A stretch of DNA of 64,000 nt from Streptomyces piniterrae (GCF_005048155.1 NZ_SUMB01000005.1:186001-250000), one strand, 5' to 3'. Counted from the stretch's first letter, positions 7,057 to 15,324 are shown. Translations and numbers: made by a program. Notes: generated by a model from the sequence alone, not told the origin.

Positions 7057-10023
7057 ATGGCTGATCGTACGGAGACGGAGCAGCGCAACCTGGAGCAGGA
7101 GTTGGCGGCCGCGGTGCGAGGGGAGGTCTCGTTCGCCGCGGCCGACCGGGCACTGATGACGATGGACGCGTCCAACTACCGGCGGGTGCCGGAGGCGGTG
7201 GTCGCGCCACGCGACGCGGCGGATGTCGCGGCGGCACTGCGGGTGTGCCGGGAGCACGGGGTGCCGGTGGTGGCGCGCGGCGCCGGGACCAGCATCGCCG
7301 GGCAGGCGACCGGCGTCGGCGTGGTGCTGGACTTCACCCGGCACATGCGGCGGATCGTGTCGCTGGACCCCGCGGCCCGTACCGCCGTCGTCCAGCCCGG
7401 CGTCATCCTCGACGACCTGCGGGCGGCGGCCGCGCCACACGGCCTGACCTTCGGCCCCGACCCCTCCACCCACAGCCGCTGCACCCTCGGCGGCATGATC
7501 GGCAACAACTCCTGCGGCTCCCACTCGGTGGCCTGGGGCACCACCGCCGACAGCGTGCGCGAACTGGAGCTGCTGACCTACGGCGGGGAAGAGGTGCGGG
7601 CCGGCCGCGGCACCGACTCCACCGGCGCCCCCACCGGACTGCCGCCGCGCCTGCGGGACGGCGTGAAAGCGCTGGTGGACCAGGAACTGGCGCTCCTGCG
7701 CACCGGCTATCCGCACGACCTCCCGCGCCGTATCTCCGGCTACGCACTGGACGCACTGCTGCCCGAAGCGGGCACCGACCTCGCCCGCGCCCTCACCGGC
7801 AGCGAAGGCACCCTCGGCGTTCTGACCGAGGCGACCGTACGCCTGGTGGAGACCCCGGCCGCCCGCACCCTCGCGGTCCTCGGCTACCCCGACGAGAGCG
7901 CGGCCGCCGAGGCCGCGCACACCCTCCTCCCGCACCGCCCGATGACCGTCGAGGGCATGGCCGCCGACCTGGTGGGCGGCGCGGCCGGGCTGCCGAAGGG
8001 CGGCGCCTGGCTGTTCGTGGAGATGGGCGGCACCAGCCGCGCCGAGGCGGCGGCCCGCGCCGAAGCGCTCTGCCGGGCGGCCGCCGACGGCACCACCGAC
8101 CACGCCATCGTCACCGACCCGGCCGGTCAGCGGGCCCTCTGGCGCATCCGCGAGGACGCCTCCGGCACCGCCACGCGCATGCCGGACGGCTCCGAAGCCT
8201 GGCCCGGCTGGGAGGACTGCGCCGTACCCCCCGCCCAACTCGGCCCCTACCTGAGGGACTTCCGAGCCCTGCTCGCCCAGCACCACCTGCGCGGCACCCC
8301 CTACGGCCACTTCGGCGACGGCTGCATCCACATCCGTATCGACTTCGACCTGATGACCGCGCCCGGCATCCGCCGCTTCCGCGAATTCTCCACCGACCTG
8401 GCCGAGCTGGTCGTCTCGCACGGCGGCTCCCTCTCCGGCGAACACGGCGACGGCCAGGCCCGCGCCGAGCTGCTGCCGAGGATGTACGGCCCGGAGCTGG
8501 TCGGCCTCTTCGGCCGCTTCAAGGACCTCTGGGACCCGGCCGCAGGCCTCAACCCCGGAATGCTGGTACGCCCCGCGAAGCTCGATGAGAACCTCCGCTT
8601 CGACGGACTCCCCAGGCGCCCGGTCCCGGTCGAATTCGGCTACCCGCACGACGACGGCGACTTCTCGGCGGCGGTGCGCAGGTGCGTGGGCGTGGCCAAG
8701 TGCCGGACGGAGTCGTTGGGTGCCGGCTCCTCGGACGTCATGTGCCCCTCCTTCCGCGCCACCGGCGAGGAACAGCACTCCACCCGGGGACGGGCACGCC
8801 TGCTGCACGAAATGCTGACCGGCGAGGTCGTCACGGACGGTTGGCGGTCGCCCGAGGTACGCGACGCCCTCGACCTCTGCCTCTCCTGCAAGGGCTGCCG
8901 CAGCGACTGCCCGGTGGGCGTCGACATGGCCACCTACAAGGCGGAGTTCCTGCACCACCACTACGCGGGCCGGGTGCGGCCCGCCTCCCACTACTCCATG
9001 GGCCGGCTGCCCCAGTGGCTGCACGCCGCCGCCCCCGCCGCGCCGCTGCTCAACGCCCTGGCGCGGACCCCGCTGGCGGCGCCCGGCAAACGGCTGGCCG
9101 GGATCGCACCCGAGCGTCCGATCCCCCGCCTGGCCACGGAACCCTTCACCCGCTGGTGGTGGCGGAGGCGGGCGCCGGGCCGGCCGGCGGACGGGCGCCC
9201 GGCGGAGGGACGTCCGGCGGACGGGCGCCCCGTCATCCTCTGGCCCGACACCTTCACCAACTACCTCTCCCCGTCCGTCGGCCGGTCCGCCGTCCAGGTC
9301 CTGGAAGCCGCCGGACTGCGCCCCCTCCTGCCACCCACCGCACCGCTGCGCCCCGCCGCTGGCGGCGCCTTCCCCCAGCCCCGTCTGCCCCGGCTGCGCC
9401 GCCCGCCCCTCTGCTGCGGACTGACCTATGTCTCCACCGGCCAGCTGGACCAGGCGCGCAAGGTCATGCGCCGTACGGTCGAGGTCCTGAGCCCGCTGCT
9501 CCGCGACGGCCGCCCCCTGGTCGTCCTCGAACCGAGCTGCGCCGCGGCCCTCCGCACCGACCTGCCCGAGCTGCTCTCCGACGACCCACGGGCCGCCCGG
9601 CTGGCCGCCTCCGTACGCACCTTCGCCCAGACCCTGGAGGAACACGCCCCCGACTGGCAGCCGCCCCGCGTCAACCGCCCCGTCACCGGCCAGACCCACT
9701 GCCACCAGCACGCGGTCCTGGGCGACGCGGCCGACCGCCGCCTGCGCGAACGGGCCGGACTGGCAGGCGAGTTGACCGGCGGCTGCTGCGGCCTGGCCGG
9801 CAACTTCGGCTTCGAACGCGGCCACTACGACGTATCCGTGTCCTGCGCCGAGGACCAACTCCTCCCAGCGGTACGCGACGCCGCCCCCCACACCGAAGTC
9901 CTCGCGGACGGCTTCTCCTGCCGCACGCAGCTGGAGCAACTCGGAGGCCGCCGGGGCCGGCACCTGGCGGAGGTATTGGCGGAGGGGTTGGGGGAGGAGC
10001 CGGGGGAGGGGGACGAACGCTGA
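7057..10023 (+). CDS. FAD-linked oxidase fused to Fe-S/CCG-domain protein (D-lactate dehydrogenase/GlcD-GlpC type)
   Basis: The 988-aa product joins an FAD_binding_4 domain (about 30-200; VVARGAGTSIAGQATGVGVV and GMIGNNSCGSHS), an FAD-oxidase C-terminal domain (about 260-500; GEHGDGQARAELL), a ferredoxin-like segment (Cys-rich near 543-575 and CLSCKGCRSDCPVG near 608) and CCG repeats (CCGLTY near 785, GGCCGLAGNFGFE near 907). This is the architecture of membrane-peripheral 2-hydroxyacid (D-lactate, glycolate or 2-hydroxyglutarate) dehydrogenases feeding electrons to the quinone pool. A linker near residue 710 has three PADGRPAEGRPADGR-type units from a 15-bp repeat. It starts 48 bases after the upstream oxidoreductase, so co-transcription is possible. 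Confidence 0.9.
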   Translation: MADRTETEQRNLEQELAAAVRGEVSFAAADRALMTMDASNYRRVPEAVVAPRDAADVAAALRVCREHGVPVVARGAGTSIAGQATGVGVVLDFTRHMRRIVSLDPAARTAVVQPGVILDDLRAAAAPHGLTFGPDPSTHSRCTLGGMIGNNSCGSHSVAWGTTADSVRELELLTYGGEEVRAGRGTDSTGAPTGLPPRLRDGVKALVDQELALLRTGYPHDLPRRISGYALDALLPEAGTDLARALTGSEGTLGVLTEATVRLVETPAARTLAVLGYPDESAAAEAAHTLLPHRPMTVEGMAADLVGGAAGLPKGGAWLFVEMGGTSRAEAAARAEALCRAAADGTTDHAIVTDPAGQRALWRIREDASGTATRMPDGSEAWPGWEDCAVPPAQLGPYLRDFRALLAQHHLRGTPYGHFGDGCIHIRIDFDLMTAPGIRRFREFSTDLAELVVSHGGSLSGEHGDGQARAELLPRMYGPELVGLFGRFKDLWDPAAGLNPGMLVRPAKLDENLRFDGLPRRPVPVEFGYPHDDGDFSAAVRRCVGVAKCRTESLGAGSSDVMCPSFRATGEEQHSTRGRARLLHEMLTGEVVTDGWRSPEVRDALDLCLSCKGCRSDCPVGVDMATYKAEFLHHHYAGRVRPASHYSMGRLPQWLHAAAPAAPLLNALARTPLAAPGKRLAGIAPERPIPRLATEPFTRWWWRRRAPGRPADGRPAEGRPADGRPVILWPDTFTNYLSPSVGRSAVQVLEAAGLRPLLPPTAPLRPAAGGAFPQPRLPRLRRPPLCCGLTYVSTGQLDQARKVMRRTVEVLSPLLRDGRPLVVLEPSCAAALRTDLPELLSDDPRAARLAASVRTFAQTLEEHAPDWQPPRVNRPVTGQTHCHQHAVLGDAADRRLRERAGLAGELTGGCCGLAGNFGFERGHYDVSVSCAEDQLLPAVRDAAPHTEVLADGFSCRTQLEQLGGRRGRHLAEVLAEGLGEEPGEGDER

Positions 10024-10141
10024 TTCCGGGCCGACGTGCAGGGCGAAGGGTGATTCCGGGCGGGGGCCCGTCGGGGCGCTCTCCCACCCCCGCCACCCAC
10101 CCCGCCACCCACCCCCGCCACGTGGGGCGATCCCGCTTCGC

Positions 10142-10564
10142 TTACGGAGAACCGTCCCGCGGCCTTATGAATGAGCCGAACCCTTCCGCTCGACCGGCCC
10201 GGCGAGGGCAAGACATTCGCGTACGGCTGACAAGAGCGAGGAAAAGGACCGGCCTCGCCGACCACTCCACCCAGGCCCAGGAGCAGTTGAGGGCCAGGCC
10301 ACAAGGTTCGTTCCGGCGGAGTGCGGCCATGGCCCCCACCTGCACGTCGGCGCCCACCCACCCGAGCACGCGCTGTTCCTCGTACTCGGCCAGGCCCGAT
10401 GCCATCCTCCGCGCATCCGCACCGATGAGCCGGACCGCGCGTACGGGACTGAGCGTGCCGAACGCCGACCAGCTGGCCAGCACATCCGCGTGCATCGATC
10501 GATAGGCGAGCCGCTCGCACCAGAAACCGGGCGTGGTGAGGCCCGGCGCTGCCCCACGTGTCAT
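10142..10564 (-). CDS. Hypothetical protein, 140 aa, coupled to upstream small gene
   Basis: The ATG at 10564 overlaps the TGA of the upstream gene (ATGA), which indicates translational coupling and decides the start. The protein begins MTRGAAPGLTTPGFWCERLAYRSMHADVLA, continues with DARRMASGLAEYEEQRVLGWVGADVQVGAMAALRRNEP, and ends in a basic tail. No family was recognised. Its position beside anti-sigma-like ATPase parts and other WhiJ/AbaA-type genes suggests a role in the same regulatory set, but this is context only. Confidence 0.6.
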   Translation of the reverse strand: MTRGAAPGLTTPGFWCERLAYRSMHADVLASWSAFGTLSPVRAVRLIGADARRMASGLAEYEEQRVLGWVGADVQVGAMAALRRNEPCGLALNCSWAWVEWSARPVLFLALVSRTRMSCPRRAGRAEGFGSFIRPRDGSP

Positions 10565-10902
10565 GCGGCCCCTTGCCCACTCGGGACCCGCGCGGGAGCC
10601 GCCGTGCGCGCACTGCGGTCCGGGCGAGCAACGAGTGCGTACGTGCATCCATCTGCGTCAACTGCCCTAAGAACGAAGGGGATCCCGACTGCAAGCCCGT
10701 CCACCGCCCACTGGTGTTCGGCTCGTTCGTCCAGCCACGCCCGCACCGCTCCGTCGTACGGGGCACCTAACTGCTGCGCCACGTGTTCCGCCCGCTCCCG
10801 GATCCAGCCCACGGCACGGCCGGGCGAGTACGACACCCACTCACCGAGGTCGATCGGAGACCCGCCCGGACACTGAACTTTGGCTTCTGCTCGGTAGGCC
10901 AT
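10561..10902 (-). CDS. Hypothetical 113-aa protein containing a TTA codon
   Basis: The protein starts MAYRAEAKVQCPGGSPIDLGEWVSYSPG and contains IRERAEHVAQQLGAPYDGAVRAWLDERAEHQWAVDGL, a helical middle typical of small Streptomyces regulatory proteins. The Leu in AQQLG is encoded by TTA (10768-10770), so translation should depend on the bldA tRNA. Its 5' end lies inside the out-of-frame ATPase remnant 10767-11072, which implies the two genes once overlapped in an operon. The 3' end overlaps the next gene by 4 bases. No known domain was recognised. Confidence 0.65.
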   Translation of the reverse strand: MAYRAEAKVQCPGGSPIDLGEWVSYSPGRAVGWIRERAEHVAQQLGAPYDGAVRAWLDERAEHQWAVDGLAVGIPFVLRAVDADGCTYALVARPDRSARTAAPARVPSGQGAA

Positions 10903-11072
10903 GCGTTGCGGGGGCATCGCCGCCTGAGTGGTGCTGGTGACGGCTCCAGCGCCGAGGCGTCGCATACAGCCAACTCGGCCCACGCGGTTCTTCCGGTGTC
11001 GTCCCGGCCGGCGCCCCAGCCACTTGCTAAGGCGTTCACCAGCACCAATCCACGCCCACATTCTTCGATCTC
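10767..11072 (-). pseudogene. C-terminal remnant of an anti-sigma-like HATPase_c protein
   Basis: After an in-frame TAG at 11075-11073 the frame reads EIEECGRGLVLVNALASGWG, then AGRDDTGRTAWAELAV. This is the G2-box end of a SpoIIAB/RsbW-like ATP-binding fold (compare HGRGLLLVQLCADDWG in the intact gene 11185-11712). The N-box and G1 box that should precede it are absent in every frame upstream, so the gene has lost its 5' part. The remaining 3' part overlaps the start of the 113-aa gene in another frame. It also carries a TTA codon (NALAS). No start codon or Shine-Dalgarno suits it. Confidence 0.7.
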
Positions 11073-11184
11073 CTAGGCATAGGTGATTACGTGTTGTTCG
11101 TCGTTCGTGTCCTGCGTCGCCAGTAGTCGGCATCCGGCGGTGGTGCCGGCGGAGGAACTGGGGAGGACGGACGCGATTGAGGAT

Positions 11185-11712
11185 TCAGGCAGCGATCCCA
11201 TAGGGGCCACAGCGGTGGGCCAGCTCGTACCAGAGGAATTTGCCGGTGCTGCCTGTACCGGACGGGTGCTGGCCGTACGCGTAGCCGCCCCAGTCGTCCG
11301 CACAGAGCTGGACAAGAAGCAGCCCGCGCCCGTGGGTTTCCTCCGTGGCTGCCTCTGCCGCCCGGGCAGCCACCGTCCCGTGCGCACATGAGCTGGGTGG
11401 CTGGTCGAAGGGGGTGGGGATGACGGGGTTGCTGTCCCAGACGCTCACCCGGAGCCGACTCTCCGCGAGACCTCGTACGCGCACCCTGGTGGGGCCGTCG
11501 GGCGCGTAGCGATAGGAGTTGGTCACCATTTCGCTGGTCAAAAGCACTGCAGTGTCGGCCAGTTCGGTCATCCCGTGCCCATCGAGCACGGCACGCAGCG
11601 CGAGGCGCGCCACGCGGACGGACCGGGGGCTGTGGGGGAGGTGGAAGGAGTAGGCCCAACGCTCGTAGGCCGGCTCGGGCGAGGGGGATTGCGGGGATAC
11701 GGTACGGCTCAT
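11185..11712 (-). CDS. ATP-binding protein, anti-sigma regulatory-factor (SpoIIAB/RsbW-like) family
   Basis: The 175-aa product has the HATPase_c_2 layout: N-box ELADTAVLLTSEMVTNSYRYA, G1-like VSVWDSNP, and G2 box HGRGLLLVQLCADDWGGYAYG. Family members bind ATP and may bind or phosphorylate partner proteins (anti-sigma antagonists); many Streptomyces copies sit in abaA/whiJ-like clusters. ATG 11712 is preceded by a good Shine-Dalgarno (GAGGAGAAC), which decides the start over the open frame upstream. It is divergent from an XRE-DUF5753 gene with shared repeat operators between them. Downstream lies a remnant of a second ATPase, suggesting a former tandem pair. Confidence 0.85.
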   Translation of the reverse strand: MSRTVSPQSPSPEPAYERWAYSFHLPHSPRSVRVARLALRAVLDGHGMTELADTAVLLTSEMVTNSYRYAPDGPTRVRVRGLAESRLRVSVWDSNPVIPTPFDQPPSSCAHGTVAARAAEAATEETHGRGLLLVQLCADDWGGYAYGQHPSGTGSTGKFLWYELAHRCGPYGIAA

Positions 11713-11822
11713 CGAGTTCTCCTCATGGGATGCGGAGTTGATGTGTGCGTAGAGGCGCGTACGAGTTCCGCCCCGTCCCCGCGCGGTGCGCATCCGCTGG
11801 TAGGGGTGGGTGGTTGAGCGGC

Positions 11823-11900
11823 TTGACTCACACCGTAGCCCGGCCGGTGATAGATATATCCATCACTCTGTGAGATTCATATCAGTTCCACTCCTGTGAG
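11823..11900. promoter_or_regulatory. Divergent control region with repeated CACTC(C)TGTGAG motif
   Basis: Two copies of an imperfect palindrome, CACTCTGTGAG (11864-11874) and CACTCCTGTGAG (11889-11900), lie just downstream of a possible promoter (TTGACT 11823-11828 and the AT-rich TAGATATAT at 11851). The spacing of 25 bases places them on nearly adjacent helical turns. They probably bind the XRE protein encoded at 11938 (autoregulation); this is an inference. Confidence 0.5.
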
Positions 11901-11937
11901 TGACCCCATGCGCAGTGCGCGCGGACAGGAAGCAGCG

Positions 11938-12789
11938 ATGACAACAGCCAGCGCTCCCACCCTCAGGCAGCGCCGACTCGGCGCTGAGCTGCGAAAGCTT
12001 CGTGAACGTGCAGGGCTTTCCTCGACCCAGGCGGGCAAGCGCCTCGGGGTGCAACAGGCTCGGGTCAGCATGATCGAGGCTGGCCGCTACGCCGTCGGCG
12101 CAGAACGGGTGCGCGCCATCGCGCGTGAATACTCCTGCACGGACGAGAAGTTGATGGACGCGCTGGCGGGGATGACGGGCGGGCGCACCCGCGGATGGTG
12201 GGACGAGTACCGGGATTACCTTCCAGCGGATCTCATCGACATCGCGGAACTCGAACATCATGCTCACGGCTTCCGAGTGGCACTCGCGATCCACATTCCG
12301 GCGCTGCTCCAGACTGTCGACCATGCGCGAGCGCTGCTTCGCGAAGCGGTGCCGGCGTTCCGGCCCTACGAGATCGAGCACCGGCTGAGCTACCGCATCA
12401 AGAGGCAGGCCGTGCTCCACAGCGAACGGCCAGTTCGCTACTCAGCGATTCTCCACGAGGCGGCGCTGCATATGAGATACGGCGGAGAGGGCACTGCTCG
12501 TGCCCAGCTGAAGCACCTCATCGAGGTCGGCGAGCAGGAGAACATCCAGGTCCGGGTAATTCCCTTCACCCGTGGCACATTCCCTGGGAACGGTCAGTCC
12601 TTCGACTACCTGTGCGGGCCCGCCCCCCAGCTCGACACTGTCCAACTGGACACCCACCATGGTTGCGAGTTCCTGGACGCAGAGGCTCAGCTCGGCAAGT
12701 ACCGTTCCGTGCTGGAACGCATGGAGGCGAACGCACTGAAGCCGGACGAGTCTCGGGACTTCATCCGTCGCATCGCGAAGAGCATCTGA
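11938..12789 (+). CDS. XRE-family regulator with DUF5753 (WhiJ-like)
   Basis: Residues 10-70 form a lambda-repressor-type HTH (LGAELRKLRERAGLSSTQAGKRLGVQQARVSMIEAGRYAVG). Residues 90-280 are DUF5753, recognisable from the LLQTVDHARALLREAVPAF, ILHEAALHMRYGG and QVRVIPFTRGTFPGNGQSF segments. This is the Scr1/WhiJ-type regulator seen throughout Streptomyces, usually paired with a DUF397 protein that modulates it; here the DUF397 gene follows after 16 bases. WhiJ itself affects aerial growth. An in-frame GTG lies at 11896, but it overlaps the operator repeat; ATG 11938 is preferred. The product is 283 aa, full length. Confidence 0.92.
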   Translation: MTTASAPTLRQRRLGAELRKLRERAGLSSTQAGKRLGVQQARVSMIEAGRYAVGAERVRAIAREYSCTDEKLMDALAGMTGGRTRGWWDEYRDYLPADLIDIAELEHHAHGFRVALAIHIPALLQTVDHARALLREAVPAFRPYEIEHRLSYRIKRQAVLHSERPVRYSAILHEAALHMRYGGEGTARAQLKHLIEVGEQENIQVRVIPFTRGTFPGNGQSFDYLCGPAPQLDTVQLDTHHGCEFLDAEAQLGKYRSVLERMEANALKPDESRDFIRRIAKSI

Positions 12790-12805
12790 GAGGAAACGCG
12801 TTTCT

Positions 12806-13006
12806 ATGTATGACTGGCAGAAGTCCAGCTTCAGCCCCGATGGTTCCAATTGCCTTTACTTGGCCGCGAGCGCAAGCGGCGGCGTGCTCATACGCGAGAG
12901 CGACGACCCCCGTCAGGCGATCGCGGCCACCAGCTCAGCCGCGCTCGCCGCCCTGCTGCGCGGGATAAGGGCCGACGCGTTCGGGCGATGTCTGAATCGA
13001 CCGTAG
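12806..13006 (+). CDS. DUF397 small protein, partner of the XRE-DUF5753 regulator
   Basis: The 66-aa product starts MYDWQKSSFSPDGSNCLYLA and continues with GVLIRESDDPRQAI, the DUF397 signature (W-x-KSSFS ... N-C ... I-R-D/E-S). DUF397 proteins pair with XRE-DUF5753 regulators and have been proposed to antagonise them in toxin-antitoxin-like or WhiJ-type modules. It follows the regulator by 16 bases. The last residues (GRCLNRP) extend past the usual end, because the gene runs 72 bases into the 3' end of the convergent gene 12935-13597. That suggests a recombination junction just before the stop. Confidence 0.85.
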   Translation: MYDWQKSSFSPDGSNCLYLAASASGGVLIRESDDPRQAIAATSSAALAALLRGIRADAFGRCLNRP

Positions 13007-13597
13007 TACTGCGTTGATCACGTTCAGCGCTTCGTCGCCGAACACTGCGGACTCCCGGAGGGTGTTCCATGCCTTCATGTACGTGGCGATGCTGTCCACG
13101 TCGTCCAGCCGCAGCTCCGCGTGCCAGTCCTCAACCATTGCCAGCCGGTCATCCATGACCCAAAAGCCGTTGGCTGTGGCGATCTTCAGCGGAGCCCTGA
13201 AGGGAACAATCCCTAGTTCGACCGTCTCCAGGCCAATAACGCCGACGAGATGGTCGAGCTGGGCGGCGAGTACGGACGGCGGGCAGATCCGAGCATGAAG
13301 CGCCGCCTCCCACATGATGATCCGGAACTTCCTCCCCGGCTGGTGCAGCAGATCATGGCGTTTCAGCCTGGCTTGTACGGCTTCCTCCGTGTCCCGTGCG
13401 GAGTTATGAAATTCCGCGTAGCGGGAGATGACGTGGCGTGAGTAATCGGCCGTCTGGAACATTCCTGCAATGAGGGCTTCTTCCCACGCGTAGATGACCG
13501 CACTCCGTTCAACTTCAGCGGTCCAAGTGTCTTGCAGCGGGCGGAATCCCGCGACAAGCTGCTGTTTCCATGGGCGGATGTGGGATCCAGGCTCCAT
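12935..13597 (-). CDS. DUF5753 protein lacking the HTH domain
   Basis: The 220-aa product begins MEPGSHIRPWKQQLVAGFRP and is almost entirely DUF5753: AWEEALIAGMFQTADYSRHVI, IIMWEAALHARICPP, and VELGIVPFRAPLKIATANGF. The N-terminal XRE HTH present in its tandem paralogue (13614-14462) is missing. ATG 13597 has its own Shine-Dalgarno (AAGGAAG) and starts 16 bases after the paralogue's stop, so it looks deliberately translated rather than a decayed gene. A DUF5753 protein without DNA-binding domain could act as a ligand sink or dominant partner. Its 3' end overlaps the convergent DUF397 gene, giving a non-family tail (ERVGPYPAQQGGERG). Confidence 0.8.
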   Translation of the reverse strand: MEPGSHIRPWKQQLVAGFRPLQDTWTAEVERSAVIYAWEEALIAGMFQTADYSRHVISRYAEFHNSARDTEEAVQARLKRHDLLHQPGRKFRIIMWEAALHARICPPSVLAAQLDHLVGVIGLETVELGIVPFRAPLKIATANGFWVMDDRLAMVEDWHAELRLDDVDSIATYMKAWNTLRESAVFGDEALNVINAVLRSIQTSPERVGPYPAQQGGERG

Positions 13598-13613
13598 TAT
13601 GTACTTCCTTGTC

Positions 13614-14462
13614 TCAGCGGGGGCTGATGGAGTGCCGGGCGCGGTTGATAATGCGGTGAGCGTCGGCGCCGTAAACAGCGGACTTCTGCAGTGTTTGCCA
13701 TGTGCGGAGATATGTTGCGACGCTGTCGGCATCTTCGATCCAGAGTTCCGCATGCCACGTCTCAACGACTGCAAGGCGCTCGTCATGGATCAAGAACCCG
13801 CTGGCAGGTGGGATCTTGACGGGCGCTGAGAGCGGTACGATGCCCAGTTTGACGGTATCCATTCCGATGGCCCCTGTGAGCCGGTCCAGTTGGCCAACAA
13901 GAACGGGTGGTGGGCAGACCAACGAATACAGCGCTGCTTCCCACATCAAGATGTGATACTTCCTGCGGTGATCGTAAATCCCTTGCTGGCGTTGCATCCT
14001 TGCGCGCACCGCGTCCTCAATATCTTTCGGAGACCGGTGCAGGTCCGCATAGCAACTGAATATATGACGCGCATAATCAGGTGTCTGGAGAACTCCGACT
14101 ATCATCGCGTTCTGCCAGGCGTGAAACACTGTGGATTGTGCATGCTGTACGTTCAGGTTCTCTTGCACTGCTCTGTGGCCGGAGGCGAGCTGCCTCCTCC
14201 AAGAACGGTGGTGCGACTCTATTCCGTGAAGCAGTGCTCGGAGTTCACCAAATACCTCTGGCTGATCAGTTCCTTCAGCCCATCTCTGCAAGTCTTCTAC
14301 GGTGGCCGTCTGGCGACCCCGCTCCAACTTGCTGACCTTGGACTGCGTCCAGCCGAGGCGTTCAGCCAATTGGGTACCGGTGAGCCGACCTCCAGGGCGC
14401 GAGGTACGGAGTTCGCGGAGCCGAGCCCCGAGGGCGGCTCGCGCTTGCTGGAAGTCGGTCAC
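13614..14462 (-). CDS. XRE-family regulator with DUF5753, second copy
   Basis: The 282-aa product has an HTH at 1-65 (LGARLRELRTSRPGG, LTGTQLAERLGWTQSKVSKLERGRQ) and DUF5753 to the end (AWQNAMIVGVLQTPDYARHIF, ILMWEAALYSLVCPPPVLVG, DTVKLGIVPLSAPVKIPPASGF). It lies 13 bases after the DUF6879 gene and 16 bases before its HTH-less paralogue, so the three read as one operon. It is diverged from the 11938 copy and belongs to a distinct DUF5753 subgroup. It probably regulates its own operon from the AT-rich region near 15330-15365. Confidence 0.9.
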   Translation of the reverse strand: MTDFQQARAALGARLRELRTSRPGGRLTGTQLAERLGWTQSKVSKLERGRQTATVEDLQRWAEGTDQPEVFGELRALLHGIESHHRSWRRQLASGHRAVQENLNVQHAQSTVFHAWQNAMIVGVLQTPDYARHIFSCYADLHRSPKDIEDAVRARMQRQQGIYDHRRKYHILMWEAALYSLVCPPPVLVGQLDRLTGAIGMDTVKLGIVPLSAPVKIPPASGFLIHDERLAVVETWHAELWIEDADSVATYLRTWQTLQKSAVYGADAHRIINRARHSISPR

Positions 14463-14475
14463 CGAATCACGCTCG

Positions 14476-15231
14476 CTACTCCTCTGCGGTCAGGCGTGCC
14501 GCAAATTGCTGGAAGGGAACGGCGTGATGCCACGCCGCGTCGCGCACTTGCGCGTACCTGATCACCCTCGCGGGCTCCGTGATCAGCTCGACGTCGATCA
14601 AATTATCCGCGTCGTCGAAGTTGAGCAGTGCGACGAGCCGCGAATCGAAGATCCAGAAGTCCTCTGCCGGCAGGTGCAGTCGCTCACCATCTGCGCGCCA
14701 CAGATTGCGGATGTCCTCGCCCACTGCGCTGTTCCGCTTCGCGTTGTTGAGGAGGTAGAGCTGGCCCGTAGTCGGCGGGTTGTCGACGATTCGGACCCGC
14801 TCGAAGCGCTTCCCGAGGGCGGACTGTTCCCGGCGCTGAGCACACCAGTCTGCGCTCACGCCGTCCCACACCACAGGCTCACCCCTGGTGAACTGGGCGT
14901 AGGTGTCGGTGGATTCGTCGCTCGCGTAGCGACCGCGCGTCTCCAGCCGCCAGGCGGTGTGCTCGAAAGAGGTGAAGAGCCGCCCGAAGGCTTCCAGGTC
15001 GATGATCCTCGGCACGCGGGTGACCTCCTCGGGGCCGAAGTCGACGAGCAGTTCGCGCGGGACCACGATCGGCGTCTCCCCCGGAGACAAGTGCTGAAGT
15101 CGTGCGATGTCGTCAGGGTCGGTGAGCTGTGGGCCGTGCACGATGATCTCCCCACTGTCGAGGTCTTCGTGCACCGACGGGCAGCCGTCGTCCCCGCTGC
15201 CCGTGCCGTTGAAGCGCAGTCGTCGCGCCAT
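14476..15231 (-). CDS. DUF6879 protein with fused small N-terminal domain
   Basis: The 251-aa protein has two parts. Residues 1-70 (RLRFNGTGSGDDGCPSVHED ... ETPIVVPRELL) resemble the separate 68-aa protein at 16697-16903. Residues 75-251 are a DUF6879-type domain (FGRLFTSFEHTAWRLETRGRYA, GKRFERVRIVDNPPTTGQLYLL, LPAEDFWIFDSRLVALLNFDD). In the other module of this window the same two parts are separate genes. DUF6879 proteins sit beside XRE-DUF5753 regulators in Streptomyces, and their biochemical role is unknown. It is the first gene of the operon 15231-12935. Confidence 0.82.
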   Translation of the reverse strand: MARRLRFNGTGSGDDGCPSVHEDLDSGEIIVHGPQLTDPDDIARLQHLSPGETPIVVPRELLVDFGPEEVTRVPRIIDLEAFGRLFTSFEHTAWRLETRGRYASDESTDTYAQFTRGEPVVWDGVSADWCAQRREQSALGKRFERVRIVDNPPTTGQLYLLNNAKRNSAVGEDIRNLWRADGERLHLPAEDFWIFDSRLVALLNFDDADNLIDVELITEPARVIRYAQVRDAAWHHAVPFQQFAARLTAEE

Positions 15232-15324
15232 GATCTACCCCCTTCGTAGGGCTGTGGAGATCAGCATTGCGTTCTGCTTCGCGGCTCATCCAGGGGTCCG
15301 GTCCCACAACATGAGAATGGCAGA

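Noticed and set aside
9181..9230. Repeat in the FAD/Fe-S oxidase linker as a possible frameshift site
   Set aside because: The 15-bp units keep the frame and encode a plain linker.
5398..9963. 1521-codon open frame on the minus strand
   Set aside because: It is antisense to the two oxidoreductase genes; high GC keeps such frames open. Its sequence is Gly/Ala/Arg-rich without any domain.
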